A stretch of DNA of 64,000 bases from Mycolicibacterium rufum (GTDB lineage Bacteria; Actinomycetota; Actinomycetes; Mycobacteriales; Mycobacteriaceae), in the NCBI RefSeq assembly GCF_022374875.2, contig NZ_CP092427.2, positions 372,001 through 436,000 on the forward strand. The letters are read 5' to 3'. The notes below the pieces were generated by a model that did not search any database, had not been told where the DNA came from, and saw nothing but the letters and a program-made list of their open reading frames with translations. Below, piece by piece: positions 10,772-22,071 of the stretch; the stretch's first letter is position 1; every line of letters begins with the position of its first letter. The position numbers and the translations under genes were made by a program.

Positions 10772-11380
10772 CTACAGCGGCGCGCCGGCGTCCGAGGTGA
10801 TCTCGATCAGCGCGAGCGGGAACTGCTCGGCCATCTCCTCGACGGAGTAGCCGTCCAACCGCGCCGTGTCGTAGATCCAGTCCAGGTGCAGCAGGCCGTC
10901 GATGCGCTGCACACGCACCTCCAGCGCGGGCACGCCGGCCACGTCGTCGTCGGCGACCGGGTCGACGGTCAGCCGGACCTCCGCATGACCGCTCGGATGA
11001 CCCGTTGCCGCGGCGAGCGCGTTGTGCGCCCCCTGCAACATCTCGCTGGGGCCCATCGGCCAGGACGCCGCGCACAGCAGCGAGACGGGACGCGACAGCG
11101 CTTGCCGACCACCGCGCACGTCGACGGTGACGGCGCCTTCACCGCGGGTCCGGCCGAAGGTGCGGCCCAGCGCGGCCAGCAGGATCTCCTCGGGCTGCAC
11201 GCCGAGCCACTTCGCGGCGCCGTCGATCTCCTCGGTCAATTCGCTCGACGGAGCGGTGGCACATTTCCCCCACCGCGCCGCGTTCGACGGCGACGCAGCG
11301 TGATCGAACACGTCCAGCGCTATCGGCGCGGAATTGACGAAAGTGTGCTTGACCTCGTCAGGCAGGTAGGGAGCGACCAT
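10772..11380 (-). CDS. Short condensation-domain-like protein, unknown function
   Basis: 202 residues. The central part (PEEILLAALGRTFGRTRGEGAVTVDVRGGR) and the C-terminus (LHLDWIYDTARLDGYSVEEMAEQFPLAL) resemble the second half of NRPS condensation/PapA-type acyltransferase folds. The catalytic HHxxxDG motif is absent and the protein is less than half the usual ~450 residues, so it is unlikely to catalyse condensation by itself. It faces the HTH-membrane pair across a 135-bp promoter region holding a palindromic operator. The frame is open upstream to 12640, but only as a shadow of the opposite genes; ATG 11380 is the sensible start, with TACGGT 7 bases upstream. Confidence 0.68.
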   Translation of the reverse strand: MVAPYLPDEVKHTFVNSAPIALDVFDHAASPSNAARWGKCATAPSSELTEEIDGAAKWLGVQPEEILLAALGRTFGRTRGEGAVTVDVRGGRQALSRPVSLLCAASWPMGPSEMLQGAHNALAAATGHPSGHAEVRLTVDPVADDDVAGVPALEVRVQRIDGLLHLDWIYDTARLDGYSVEEMAEQFPLALIEITSDAGAPL

Positions 11381-11402
11381 GCAGCTAACCGTACAGGGGT
11401 TG

Positions 11403-11428
11403 TCCCAGAATTGGGAGACTGCTCCCAA
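11403..11428. promoter_or_regulatory. Interlocked palindromes, candidate operator of a divergent promoter
   Basis: Two perfect inverted repeats share one arm: TCCCA-GAAT-TGGGA (11403-11416) and TTGGGAG-ACTG-CTCCCAA (11411-11428). This gives three evenly spaced TCCCA/TGGGA half-sites. They lie 23 bp upstream of the condensation-like gene start, and a further TGGGAG half-site occurs at 11487-11492 in the HTH-gene promoter. This looks like a binding site for a dimeric regulator, most simply the adjacent HTH protein. Confidence 0.6.
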
Positions 11429-11480
11429 AACTGTGACGGCCGTGTCAATTAAGAATCCCCGGTCTGTTTGCCGGCGGGGG

Positions 11481-11509
11481 CTGACCTGGGAGCGTCCACG
11501 GTTTACAGT
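11481..11509 (+). promoter_or_regulatory. Leaderless promoter of the HTH gene
   Basis: CTGACC (-35-like, 11481-11486), a 17-bp spacer, then TACAGT (11504-11509), then six bases to the GTG start. A TGGGAG half-site of the nearby operator sits inside the spacer, where binding would block RNA polymerase. Confidence 0.6.
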
Positions 11510-11515
11510 GGTCAG

Positions 11516-11878
11516 GTGCCCAGGACGGACGAGAACGGCAGACAGCTCAAGGCCCTGCTCGATTACCTCCTCGACGGGGAGATCGATGCCAAGGACATCT
11601 ACGACGCGCTCGGCACGTCCAGCAGCACCTATTACCGGCGTATCAAGGAGCCGGACTACCCCAACGCCGAGGAACTGCGCCGGGTGGCGGACCGGTTCGA
11701 TCTGAGCTATCCGGACCTGCAGATCCAGTTCGGCCTGATGACCCGGCAGGAAGTGTTCAGCTACGTCGAGTCCGCGCGCGCGGCGGTGGCCACCCGGCAG
11801 AAAGCGGCGCCGGCGCCCGTACGGCGCATCCCGCGGCTGTCGGAGTTGACACCGCGGCTGGACGCCCCGCCGCTCTAG
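11516..11878 (+). CDS. Small helix-turn-helix regulator-like protein
   Basis: 120 residues. The segment ALLDYLLDGEIDAKDIYDAL-GTSSSTYYRRIKEPDYPNAEELRRVADRFDLSYPDLQIQFGLM reads as a helix-turn-helix of the XRE/Cro sort followed by a helical linker; the tail after about 95 is Pro/Arg-rich. Family name not recognised. The leaderless promoter directly before the GTG sets the start. The stop is 12 bp before the membrane-protein ATG, so both are probably one transcript. Likely represses itself and the divergent condensation-like gene through the TGGGA half-sites (inference). Confidence 0.72.
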   Translation: MPRTDENGRQLKALLDYLLDGEIDAKDIYDALGTSSSTYYRRIKEPDYPNAEELRRVADRFDLSYPDLQIQFGLMTRQEVFSYVESARAAVATRQKAAPAPVRRIPRLSELTPRLDAPPL

Positions 11879-11890
11879 ATCGGTCCGCTC

Positions 11891-12625
11891 ATGGCCCTGG
11901 CAACACTCATCGCCATCACGCTCCTGTGCATCGCGTGGAGCCTGTGGATCCGGCGCGTCACCTGGTCGTGCCGCTGGGAAGTGGCCGCCACCCTCAACAT
12001 CGCGCTGCAGGGTGTCGCGGTTCTGCTGATGTCGCCGTGGGCTTCGGAGACCGTGGGGCACTGGCTGTACGGGCTGACCGGCAAGTGGAATCTCGAGGAC
12101 TACCTCGGCCACGACGCGTATATCGTCGCCGCGTCGGCCATCGTCTACAACACGCTGGGTCGGCTCGAGGCCGACCATGCGATGCACCAGCGGTTCAAGC
12201 AGTTCGTCGAGCGTCCCGCCACGCTGTGCATCCCGCTGCTGCTCGCGACGTTCTGGCTCGGCAACGGGGCCCGGATCTACCGGCCCGACTTCTTCGAGGT
12301 GCCGACCGACTTCTGGCTGAACATGTACTGGCTGCTGCTGTGCGGCATGCTGATCTATCTGCTCGCCTACGGGTCGCGGGCACTGCTGATCCTGCGCAGC
12401 GATCCGCGGTCGCGGCGGATCGCCAACACCTACCTGCTGGCCTCGGCGATGGGCATCATGGCGTGCGTCGTGCGCATCGTCACCGCGTTCATCCCCGAGC
12501 TGCAGACGGTCGCGGGCAGCATCCTGGTGTGGATCTTCGCGTGTGCCTGCGGCGCCGGCTTCGCGCTCACGTCGGCGCACTCGTGGCGGATCAGGACCAA
12601 GTGGTTCACTCGGGCCAGGACCTGA
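11891..12625 (+). CDS. Multi-pass membrane protein paired with the HTH regulator
   Basis: 244 residues with about six to seven hydrophobic helices (for example 2-18, 33-50, 75-90, 112-126, 144-168, 185-205, 212-230). No transporter signature recognised; the layout is reminiscent of actinobacterial membrane proteins found next to XRE regulators (MAB_1171c-like), but that is a weak impression. The C-terminus is basic (RIRTKWFTRART), fitting a cytoplasmic end. The last 20 bp overlap the convergent MEDS-ANTAR gene. Confidence 0.72.
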   Translation: MALATLIAITLLCIAWSLWIRRVTWSCRWEVAATLNIALQGVAVLLMSPWASETVGHWLYGLTGKWNLEDYLGHDAYIVAASAIVYNTLGRLEADHAMHQRFKQFVERPATLCIPLLLATFWLGNGARIYRPDFFEVPTDFWLNMYWLLLCGMLIYLLAYGSRALLILRSDPRSRRIANTYLLASAMGIMACVVRIVTAFIPELQTVAGSILVWIFACACGAGFALTSAHSWRIRTKWFTRART

Positions 12626-13757
12626 CGGCGTCGCGGGCACTCATCAGGAACTCGGTCGCCGTGTCGTAGTCGGGGCGCGGCCCGTCCGCCTGCCATTCGT
12701 CGACGATCGCGCGGGCGACCTCGCGCAGCTTCAGATTGCCGTTCTGCGACAACGACTTCATCAGTTCGAACGCGTCGTCGGCGGTCAGTCCGAACGCCGA
12801 CATCAGCATGCCCTTGCACTGCTCGATGACCGGTTGGCTGGCCAGCCGGTTGCGCAGCTGGCTGATCTCTTCCTGCAGGCCGGTGACCACGACGGGATCG
12901 GGAGCAGACCCCGTCGGCGGCACGATGCGCACGTGGGACAGGCGGTCATCGAACGGTTCGACCGCCGACGACCGGACCAGCAGGGTGATCGACCGGCCGT
13001 CGCGCCGCGCGGCCCGGTCCAGACCCAGTACGCACTCGGCGGCGAGATGATCCGTGCCGGCCGCGTCCACGGTCACCGCCGCACCGCTCGCCGGTGGCAA
13101 CGCCGTGCTCACCGCGTCGACGACGGCGGCGGCGTGCTCGGCGTTCACCGCACCGGCCACCGCGACGTCGGCGTCCCGGTCGGCGAAGATCCGGTAGGCG
13201 CCACCGTCGTCGTTCACGAACGGATGCAGGCACACCAGGTCCTCCGCGCCGTCGAGTTCGGCCAGGTCGTAGGCGCACAGCGCGGAGACGGGGAAGCGCG
13301 CCATCTGCTGGTCGACGAGGATCTCGAAGCGCGCGAACGCCTGACGCTGCGCCCCGGTGCGCGCGACGGTGGTGGCGTCCACCACGGCGCGGAAGCCGGT
13401 GTATCCGTCGGCGACGGCCCGTTCGGTGGCGGCCACCCGTTCGGCCACGGACGTCTCCGGGTCGACGACGTCGGTGCCGGGAACGTAGCTGTAGAACCGT
13501 TCCGCGGGGATGACGGTGACGGCAGCGTCGGCGACGTCCGCACTCATGGTCTCCCGCACGTCGGCCAGTTCCGCGGTCAGCGCACCGGGCGTCCCCTCGC
13601 CGACGAACACGGTGAACTGCCCCTGCCGTACCCCGTCGGTGAGGTACTCGGCGGCGCGCCGGCGAAACTCCCGGCGGTCGCGGAACCCCCAGCCGAGATG
13701 GCCGAACGGAATCAGACCCGCCGCCGACCCCACGACGCCGTGCGGCCGGGTGGTCAT
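12606..13757 (-). CDS. MEDS sensor-like and ANTAR RNA-binding regulator
   Basis: 383 residues. The N-terminal ~200 (GHLGWGFRDRREFRRRAAEYLTDG..., ERFYSYVPG..., LCAYDLAEL) match the MEDS domain (DcmR-like sensory fold). A STAS-like stretch follows around 225-285 (AAVTVDAAGTDHLAAECVLGLDR). The C-terminal ANTAR domain (about 305-365) has VIEQCKGMLMSAFGLTADDAFELMKSLSQ. ANTAR proteins bind paired-hexaloop RNAs to prevent termination. There is no kinase or receiver domain, so MEDS is likely the input. Divergent from the acyl-CoA synthetase with 46 bp between start codons. Signal unknown. Confidence 0.85.
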   Translation of the reverse strand: MTTRPHGVVGSAAGLIPFGHLGWGFRDRREFRRRAAEYLTDGVRQGQFTVFVGEGTPGALTAELADVRETMSADVADAAVTVIPAERFYSYVPGTDVVDPETSVAERVAATERAVADGYTGFRAVVDATTVARTGAQRQAFARFEILVDQQMARFPVSALCAYDLAELDGAEDLVCLHPFVNDDGGAYRIFADRDADVAVAGAVNAEHAAAVVDAVSTALPPASGAAVTVDAAGTDHLAAECVLGLDRAARRDGRSITLLVRSSAVEPFDDRLSHVRIVPPTGSAPDPVVVTGLQEEISQLRNRLASQPVIEQCKGMLMSAFGLTADDAFELMKSLSQNGNLKLREVARAIVDEWQADGPRPDYDTATEFLMSARDAVRSWPE

Positions 13758-13791
13758 GGCCTCACCCCCATCGAGTAGCTGTGCAGCGCTG

Positions 13792-13797
13792 TACTAT
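13792..13797 (+). promoter_or_regulatory. -10 box, leaderless promoter of the acyl-CoA synthetase gene
   Basis: TACTAT followed by exactly six bases and GTG at 13804; no Shine-Dalgarno sequence. This supports the GTG over an in-frame ATG at 13756 that would overlap the divergent gene. Confidence 0.6.
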
Positions 13798-13803
13798 CCG
13801 CGG

Positions 13804-15390
13804 GTGGACGCCGGTCGGACCGCCGCAGAACCCGCGTGGTCTTCTCGAGTTTATCGAGATTCGTACGCCGGCCACCCGGGGCTGCTCTACCAGCACGGCC
13901 CGAGCACGTTCACCGCGTTGATCGCCGGAACGCGCCGCTGGACCGATCGCGACTTCCTGGTGCAGGGTGAGCGCCGCATCTCCTACGCACGGTTTCGCGC
14001 CGCACTGCCCCGGGCGGTGGAGCAGCTCACCGCGCTGGGCATCGGGGCCGGCGATCGCGTCATGGTGTTCGGCTACAACAGTCCCGAATGGGTGCTGGCG
14101 CTCTGGTCGCTGTGGCTGACCGGGGCGGTTCCCGTCCTGGGCAACCGGTGGTGGTCGCGCGCCGAGATCGCGCACGCCACCACGCTGCTGAACCTGCGCC
14201 ACATTCTGACCGACACCGCCGTGGACGCCCCCACCGCCACCAGCGACCTCGCCGACCTGGCAGCGGCATTCGCGTCGGCGGGGGAAGACGGGAACCTCGT
14301 GTCGGCGGAACGCGACCTCGACGACGAGGCGCTGGTGTTGTTCACCTCGGGCAGCTCCGGCATGCCCAAGGCCGTGCAGCTGTCCCGTCGCTCGGTGATC
14401 GCCAACCAGCAGAACATCTTCGCGCGCAGCGGGCGCCGGCCCGACCGTCTGGCGTCCGACTCTCCCGCCGTGGTCAGCTTGGCCAGTACCCCGATGTTCC
14501 ACATCGGCGGCTGCTCGGCGCTGCTGACCCACTTCCTGACCGGTGGCCGAATCGTGGTGCCGCAGGGCCGGTTCGACGCCGGGCGGGCGATGGCTCTGAT
14601 CGAGGCGGAGCGGGTCGCGGTGTGGGGCGCGGTGCCGACGATGGCCGTACGGGTGCTCGAGCACCCCGACTTCGGGTCCTACGACCTGACCAGCCTGCGG
14701 TCCTGGCCGCTGGGCGGTGCGCCGGTGAGTCCACATCTGCTGCAACGGATTCGGACGGCGCTGCCGAACCTCGCGACGCGCGGACTGAGCAACACCTGGG
14801 GCATGACGGAGGCCGGCGGATTTTTGACGGTGGCCGACGGACGTGACCTGCTGGAGCGTCCCGGGACCGTCGGCCGGCCCTATCCGGTGGTGGAGGTGCG
14901 CATCGACTCGCCCGACGCGGACGGTGTCGGCGAGGTGCTGGCCCGGTCCCCCACCGTGATGCTCGGCTACGCGGGCCGCGACGACGGCACCGTCGACGCC
15001 GAGGGGTGGCTGCGCAGCGGCGATCTGGGCCACCTCGACGACGACGGCTACCTCTACATCGACGGCCGCAGCAAGGACATGGTGATCCGGGGTGGCGAGA
15101 ACATCGCGTGCCCGCAGGTCGAGGCGGCGTTGATGTCCCACCCGGCGGTCGTGGAGGTGGCGGTCTTCGGCATCCCGCACGCCGACCTCGGCGAGGAACT
15201 GGCCGCGGTCGTGGTCCATCGCGACGGCACGGCACCGCCTGCCGTCGATGCACTGCGCGCGCATCTGGCCGACTCCGTGGCCTCCTTCGCCGTTCCGACC
15301 GCGTGGCACCTCACCACCACACCGCTGCCGACGCTGGCGGGCGAGAAGGTGGACAAGAAGACGCTGGCGGCCGGGTTCGGCAAAGTTTGA
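13804..15390 (+). CDS. Acyl-CoA synthetase / AMP-forming ligase (FadD-like)
   Basis: 528 residues of the class I adenylate-forming family. ATP/AMP motif LFTSGSSGMPKAV, then NTWGMTEAGG, then GWLRSGDLGHLDDDGYLYIDGRSKDMVIRGGENI. The A10 lysine region is GEKVDKKTLAAG at the C-terminus. It activates a carboxylic acid to acyl-AMP and probably acyl-CoA. Substrate unknown; no carrier domain and no PKS/NRPS neighbour apart from the condensation-like protein 2.4 kb away. Convergent with lipL. Confidence 0.88.
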   Translation: MDAGRTAAEPAWSSRVYRDSYAGHPGLLYQHGPSTFTALIAGTRRWTDRDFLVQGERRISYARFRAALPRAVEQLTALGIGAGDRVMVFGYNSPEWVLALWSLWLTGAVPVLGNRWWSRAEIAHATTLLNLRHILTDTAVDAPTATSDLADLAAAFASAGEDGNLVSAERDLDDEALVLFTSGSSGMPKAVQLSRRSVIANQQNIFARSGRRPDRLASDSPAVVSLASTPMFHIGGCSALLTHFLTGGRIVVPQGRFDAGRAMALIEAERVAVWGAVPTMAVRVLEHPDFGSYDLTSLRSWPLGGAPVSPHLLQRIRTALPNLATRGLSNTWGMTEAGGFLTVADGRDLLERPGTVGRPYPVVEVRIDSPDADGVGEVLARSPTVMLGYAGRDDGTVDAEGWLRSGDLGHLDDDGYLYIDGRSKDMVIRGGENIACPQVEAALMSHPAVVEVAVFGIPHADLGEELAAVVVHRDGTAPPAVDALRAHLADSVASFAVPTAWHLTTTPLPTLAGEKVDKKTLAAGFGKV

Positions 15391-15579
15391 CGATTTCGTA
15401 CCCATTGACGGTCGCACAGGCCTGGCGTCTATCCACTGAGCGAAATCAGCGATACCATCGCTACGGCGCAGGACGGGGAATGGTTGCTTCCGCTTCGGCG
15501 CCAGGCGACGGAGTGGACCGCAATCGCAGTGTTCAGCAAACAGCACTGACCCGAGTCGCCACTCCAAGGACTGCGCGGC
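15391..15579. other. Intergenic region between convergent genes
   Basis: 189 bp between convergent acyl-CoA synthetase and lipL. It contains a perfect hairpin AGCGAT-ACC-ATCGCT at 15448-15462 that could serve as a bidirectional terminator, but it has no T-run. No convincing gene was found. Confidence 0.4.
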
Positions 15580-16848
15580 TCAGACCGCGCGCGCAGCGAC
15601 GTCGGCGAACGGCGCACCGAAGTCGGGCACCGGCCGGTAGCCGTTCTTGCGGGCCAGCGCGGCGCCGCGGCGGATCAACGCGGCTGTGGTGACGAAGCCG
15701 GCCTGGTCGCTGACCACGAACGGGGTCAACAGCCGGTTGTGCACGAAGCTGAACCCCAGCCCCCGGTCGGGATCGGCCCAGCCCAGCGAGCCGCCGAGAC
15801 CCACGTGCCCGAACCCGGGCAGCACGCCCGGCAGCGGAAGTCCGTGGTATCCGAGGTGGAACGACAGCGGCATGATCATGCTGTGGTCCAGGCGCAGACT
15901 GGGGCGACCGACGAGGGCAGCCGCGGTCCGACTGGACAGGAACTGGGTGTCCTCGATGCGGCCACCGTTGGCGATCGCGCCGTACATCCGGGCCAGTGCG
16001 CGGGCGGTGGCCACGCCGTTGGCGGCCGGGATCTCGCTGTCGAGCAGCGGGGTGTCGCCCTGCACGAAGGCCTTCACGCCCGGGAAGTACATCGCGCCGA
16101 ACGCCGCGGAGAACGGCAGCGCCGCGAGCCGCGGCGCGACGAGATTGAACACCGGGTTCTGCAGCCGGGTCTGCGGACCGATGATGCGCGCCGGCTGGGT
16201 CGGCGCCTGCACCGGCGGACGCCCCAGATGCAGACCGTCGGTGTTCAGCGGCGCGGCGACCTCGCTGCGCATCAGCTCCCGCATCCCGGTACCGGTCACC
16301 GAGCGGGCCAGCCCGGACAGCAGCCAGCCGAACGTGAACGCGTGGTAGGCGGGACGACCCACCAGCCAGCTCGCCGGTGCGGCGGCGAGCCGTTCCTCCA
16401 TGCCGAAGTGGTCCATCAGATCAGCGCCGGCGACCCCGTTGAGCTGGGACAACCCCGCCCGGTGCCGCAGCGCGTCGCGCACGGTGATCGACGCCTTGCC
16501 GTTGGCGCCGAACTCACGCCAGTACTCGGCGACCGGGGCGTCGTAGTCGATCAGGCCGCGGTCGGCCAACCGGTGGATGACGGTCGCGGCCACACCCTTG
16601 GTCGCCGAGAACACCATCGGCGCGGTATCGGCGGTCCAGTGCCGACGGCCCCGGCGGTCCGACCAGCCGGTCCAGACGTCGACGACGGGCTCGCCGTCGA
16701 GATACACCGCCAGCGCGCCGCCGCCGAAACGGCGGTGGGGGAACATCTGCTTGAACGCGCGGACCGCCCAGGCGAAAGCCGGGTCAGCAGCTCCCTGGAC
16801 CCCGGGCGGGAGCGCTCCATTGCGCTCCGAATCGTTGACGCGTGTCAC
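15580..16848 (-). CDS. lipL: Serine esterase/beta-lactamase-like hydrolase
   Basis: 422 residues of the class C beta-lactamase / esterase VIII family. The SxxK nucleophile motif is SATK (Ser81-Lys84); the tyrosine motif is probably in RPAYHAFTFGW; GHVGLGGSLGWAD near the C-terminus resembles the third motif region. These enzymes hydrolyse short-chain esters and sometimes beta-lactams. GTG start; 54 bp downstream of meaB on the same strand, as lipL (Rv1497) follows Rv1496. No clear signal peptide. Confidence 0.85.
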   Translation of the reverse strand: MTRVNDSERNGALPPGVQGAADPAFAWAVRAFKQMFPHRRFGGGALAVYLDGEPVVDVWTGWSDRRGRRHWTADTAPMVFSATKGVAATVIHRLADRGLIDYDAPVAEYWREFGANGKASITVRDALRHRAGLSQLNGVAGADLMDHFGMEERLAAAPASWLVGRPAYHAFTFGWLLSGLARSVTGTGMRELMRSEVAAPLNTDGLHLGRPPVQAPTQPARIIGPQTRLQNPVFNLVAPRLAALPFSAAFGAMYFPGVKAFVQGDTPLLDSEIPAANGVATARALARMYGAIANGGRIEDTQFLSSRTAAALVGRPSLRLDHSMIMPLSFHLGYHGLPLPGVLPGFGHVGLGGSLGWADPDRGLGFSFVHNRLLTPFVVSDQAGFVTTAALIRRGAALARKNGYRPVPDFGAPFADVAARAV

Positions 16849-16902
16849 AATGTCGTGAATGTACCCCGCCGCGCGGCAAACGACTCCGGAGTTACCGATT
16901 CG

Positions 16903-17895
16903 TTAATCTAAAGATTTGCCCGGGGGCTGCGCCGCGTCGAGGATCTCCTGCGCAGCAAGCGCCGGTGTCAGTTCACCGTCGCGCACCCGGCGCTCCACGT
17001 CCGCCCGGACCGCACGCACCCCCGCGCTGGACAGCACCCGGTCGAGCACCGTGTCGCGGACCATCGACCACATCCATTCCACCTGCTGGGTGCGCCGACG
17101 CGCCTCGAATTCGCCCGCCTCGGTGAGTACCCGGCGATGGTCGAGGACGGCGTTCCACAGCTCCTGCAGCCCGATCCCTTCCTGCGCGCTCATGGTCAGA
17201 ACCGGAGGGCGCCACAGTGTTTCGCGCGGGTAGAGCAAACGGATCGCGCCGGCCAGCTCGCGCGCGGCCGCCTTGGCCTCGACGGCGTGCTCGCCGTCGG
17301 CCTTGTTCACCACGACCACATCGGCGAGTTCCAGAACGCCCTTCTTGATGCCCTGCAGCGAGTCGCCGGTCCGGGCGAGGGTCAGGAACACGAACGTGTC
17401 GACCATGTTCGCGACCGTCACCTCGGACTGTCCCACCCCGACCGTCTCGACGAGGATCACGTCGTACCCGGCCGCCTCGAGCAGCACGATCGTCTCGCGG
17501 GTCGCCTTCGCAACGCCTCCGAGGGTTCCCGACGTCGGCGACGGCCGGATGTAGGCGTCGGGGTGCACTGCGAGCCGGGCCATCCGGGTCTTGTCGCCGA
17601 GGATCGACCCGCCCGTCCGCGTGGAGGACGGGTCGACGGCCAGCACCGCGACGCGGTGGCCCTGCTCGATCAGAGACATGCCGAGCGCTTCGATGGTGGT
17701 GGACTTCCCGACGCCGGGGACGCCGGTGATGCCCACGTGCACGGCTGCGCCGGCGTCGGGCATGAGCTCGAGCAGCAGCTCCTGAGCCTGCTGCCGGTGA
17801 TCGGCGCGGGTCGATTCGACCAGAGTGATCGCCCGCGCCAGCGCGGAGCGATCCCCGCCGCGCAGTGCGGACGCGAGCTCGACCGGAGAGCTCAT
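16903..17895 (-). CDS. meaB: MeaB/ArgK-type GTPase chaperone of methylmalonyl-CoA mutase
   Basis: 330 residues of the G3E P-loop GTPase family. Walker A GVPGVGKST at 58-66, switch region VDPSSTRTGGSILGDKTRM, ETVGVGQSE and base-specificity NKAD. It gates delivery of adenosylcobalamin to MutB and protects or reactivates the mutase. Starts directly beside the mutB stop, as the third gene of mutA-mutB-meaB. Unlike M. tuberculosis, no mazEF pair lies between mutB and meaB. Corresponds to Rv1496. Confidence 0.95.
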   Translation of the reverse strand: MSSPVELASALRGGDRSALARAITLVESTRADHRQQAQELLLELMPDAGAAVHVGITGVPGVGKSTTIEALGMSLIEQGHRVAVLAVDPSSTRTGGSILGDKTRMARLAVHPDAYIRPSPTSGTLGGVAKATRETIVLLEAAGYDVILVETVGVGQSEVTVANMVDTFVFLTLARTGDSLQGIKKGVLELADVVVVNKADGEHAVEAKAAARELAGAIRLLYPRETLWRPPVLTMSAQEGIGLQELWNAVLDHRRVLTEAGEFEARRRTQQVEWMWSMVRDTVLDRVLSSAGVRAVRADVERRVRDGELTPALAAQEILDAAQPPGKSLD

Positions 17896-20154
<2,259 letters not shown>

Positions 20155-20155
20155 G

Positions 20156-22003
20156 TCATGCCCCCCATCGGGTCAGCAGATCCGACAGCGCGGACACCGC
20201 ATCGATCTTCGCGGTCAGGTAGCCGTCGGGCTTCGGGTCGGCGTCGGCGACCGCCTTCTCCGGCCCGGCGAGCAGGATGTGCCGCACTCCGGCGGCCCGC
20301 GCGGCGCTGACCACCTCGGCCACCTCGTCCCCGTACCGGGTGTCGGTCCCGCAGATCACCGCGACCTCGGCGCCTCCCGCCGCCGACACCGCGGCGCCGA
20401 CACCGGCCGCGTCGAGCGGCCCGGGGTTGACGGTCGCAATGCCTCCCGAGGCGAGCAGGTTGGCCGCGAACGTCGCCCGGATGTTGTGCTCGGCGAGCGG
20501 ACCGAGCGGCAACAGCAGCGCGGCGGGCCGGGCGCCGGTCTTGTCCAGGTGGGCGTCGGAGCGATCGCGCAGCGCCTCGAAGTCCGCCGCGTAGCGATGC
20601 ACGCTGGGCAGCGGATTGCCCTGCGGCAGCGGCATTTCGGCGAGATCGGGAAACTCGTTCACACCGGTGATCGCGGTGCGCCGGTGCGCGATGTCCTCGG
20701 CGCGGCGTCCGGCCACCTCGGCGATGCGCTGGCGCACCTGCTCCCGCGCGGCCTCGAAACCTCCGGCGGCCTCGATCTCCTGGAAGTTCTTCCACGCCGT
20801 GTCGGCGAGCCGGGAGGTGAGGTCCTCGACGAACCAGGACCCGCCGGCCGGATCGAGCACCCGACCGAGATGCGATTCCTCGAGCAGCAGCAACTGGGTG
20901 TTGCGGGCGATGCGCCGTGCGAAACTGCGTGCAGTGCCGGGGAATCCGCCGTCGATGGCGACATCGAAGGGGTGCACGAGCACGGTGTCCGCACCACCCA
21001 CCCCAGCCGCGAACGCGGCCACCGTGGTGCGCAACATGTTCACCCACGGATCGCGCTGGGTCATCATCGGCAGCGACGTGGCGGCGTGCAGGGTCGCCGC
21101 GCCCGCCTCGGGCGCACCGGCCACCTCGGCCACCCGGGCCCAGAGTCGGCGTGCGGCACGCAGTTTCGCGATCGTCATGAACTGGTCGTCGTCGGCGGCG
21201 AATCGGAAGCTGATCTGGCGCAGCGCCGCCGCAGCCGGCAGGCCGGCCTCGACCAGGGCCCGCAGATACTCCACTCCGGCGCCGATCGCGGCGCCGAGCT
21301 CCCAGGAGGCGTTCGCCCCCAGCTCGTGCAGCGTCGGCCCGTCCACGGTGACGGCCCGGACATGTCCGTCGAACGATGCCGCCGCCGTCGCGGCCACCGC
21401 GGTCACGTCGGCGAGCGCAGGCGCCGCTCGCCCGGCCAGCGGTGCGGTCAGCGGATCGCCGCTTAGATCCACCGAGAGCCGCGAGCGTTGATCGTCGTCC
21501 AGGCCGTCGAGCATCCCCAGCAACGCCTCGGCGGCCGCGCGGTACACCGGTCCGTCTCCGGCCGGCGCCACCACGATCGGCACCAGGTCCAGGAACACCC
21601 CGTCGAGCGCACGGTCCAGCTCGCCGGTCGCGATCGCGCCGTCACCGATGCGCAGGACGAGCGCGCTGACCCCCTCGGTCAGGCTCAGCAGCACCGCCCC
21701 GTTGACCTCGGCCGCGGTCGCGTCACCGGCCGGGAAGGCCTCCGCGACCTTCCACCCCGACTTGACGTCCCGCAACGCGTCGCCGCCGCGCACGAACGGC
21801 CAGCGGCCGGGCAACGACGGTTCGGCGAGCTCGTCGGCGCCGGTGTACAACGGCCGGATCGGGAAGCCCTCGTAGGTGTCGGAATCCAGCAACCGTTCCG
21901 GCTCGGCACCCAGATCGGCCGGCTCGCGCCGGGTCGACTTGGACAGCACGGCTGCCACCGCAGAGCGCCATTGGTCCACATCGGTGGGTGTCTGCACAGC
22001 CAT
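20156..22003 (-). CDS. mutA: Methylmalonyl-CoA mutase small (beta) subunit
   Basis: 615 residues, the length expected for the non-catalytic subunit. The barrel half has [10 protein letters not shown] near residue 51 and [11 protein letters not shown] later. The C-terminal B12-like domain lacks the DxHxxG motif, as is normal for MutA. It forms the heterodimer with MutB. First gene of the mutA-mutB-meaB-lipL chain; divergent from the TVP38 gene. Corresponds to Rv1492. Confidence 0.96.
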   Translation of the reverse strand: MAVQTPTDVDQWRSAVAAVLSKSTRREPADLGAEPERLLDSDTYEGFPIRPLYTGADELAEPSLPGRWPFVRGGDALRDVKSGWKVAEAFPAGDATAAEVNGAVLLSLTEGVSALVLRIGDGAIATGELDRALDGVFLDLVPIVVAPAGDGPVYRAAAEALLGMLDGLDDDQRSRLSVDLSGDPLTAPLAGRAAPALADVTAVAATAAASFDGHVRAVTVDGPTLHELGANASWELGAAIGAGVEYLRALVEAGLPAAAALRQISFRFAADDDQFMTIAKLRAARRLWARVAEVAGAPEAGAATLHAATSLPMMTQRDPWVNMLRTTVAAFAAGVGGADTVLVHPFDVAIDGGFPGTARSFARRIARNTQLLLLEESHLGRVLDPAGGSWFVEDLTSRLADTAWKNFQEIEAAGGFEAAREQVRQRIAEVAGRRAEDIAHRRTAITGVNEFPDLAEMPLPQGNPLPSVHRYAADFEALRDRSDAHLDKTGARPAALLLPLGPLAEHNIRATFAANLLASGGIATVNPGPLDAAGVGAAVSAAGGAEVAVICGTDTRYGDEVAEVVSAARAAGVRHILLAGPEKAVADADPKPDGYLTAKIDAVSALSDLLTRWGA

Positions 22004-22071
22004 CAGGCTAAATGATGTCCGTCACGTCGGTGTCGCGAGGTGAGCGGGCCGTGCCCGTAGGGTGGGGAGTC

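Noticed and set aside
11381..12640. Upstream extension of the condensation-like protein over the HTH and membrane genes
   Set aside because: The extension reads as a low-complexity shadow of the opposite-strand genes and would cross the promoter palindromes.
15448..15462. AGCGAT/ATCGCT hairpin as a firm bidirectional terminator
   Set aside because: Perfect stem but only six pairs and no T-run on either strand; left as a possibility only.
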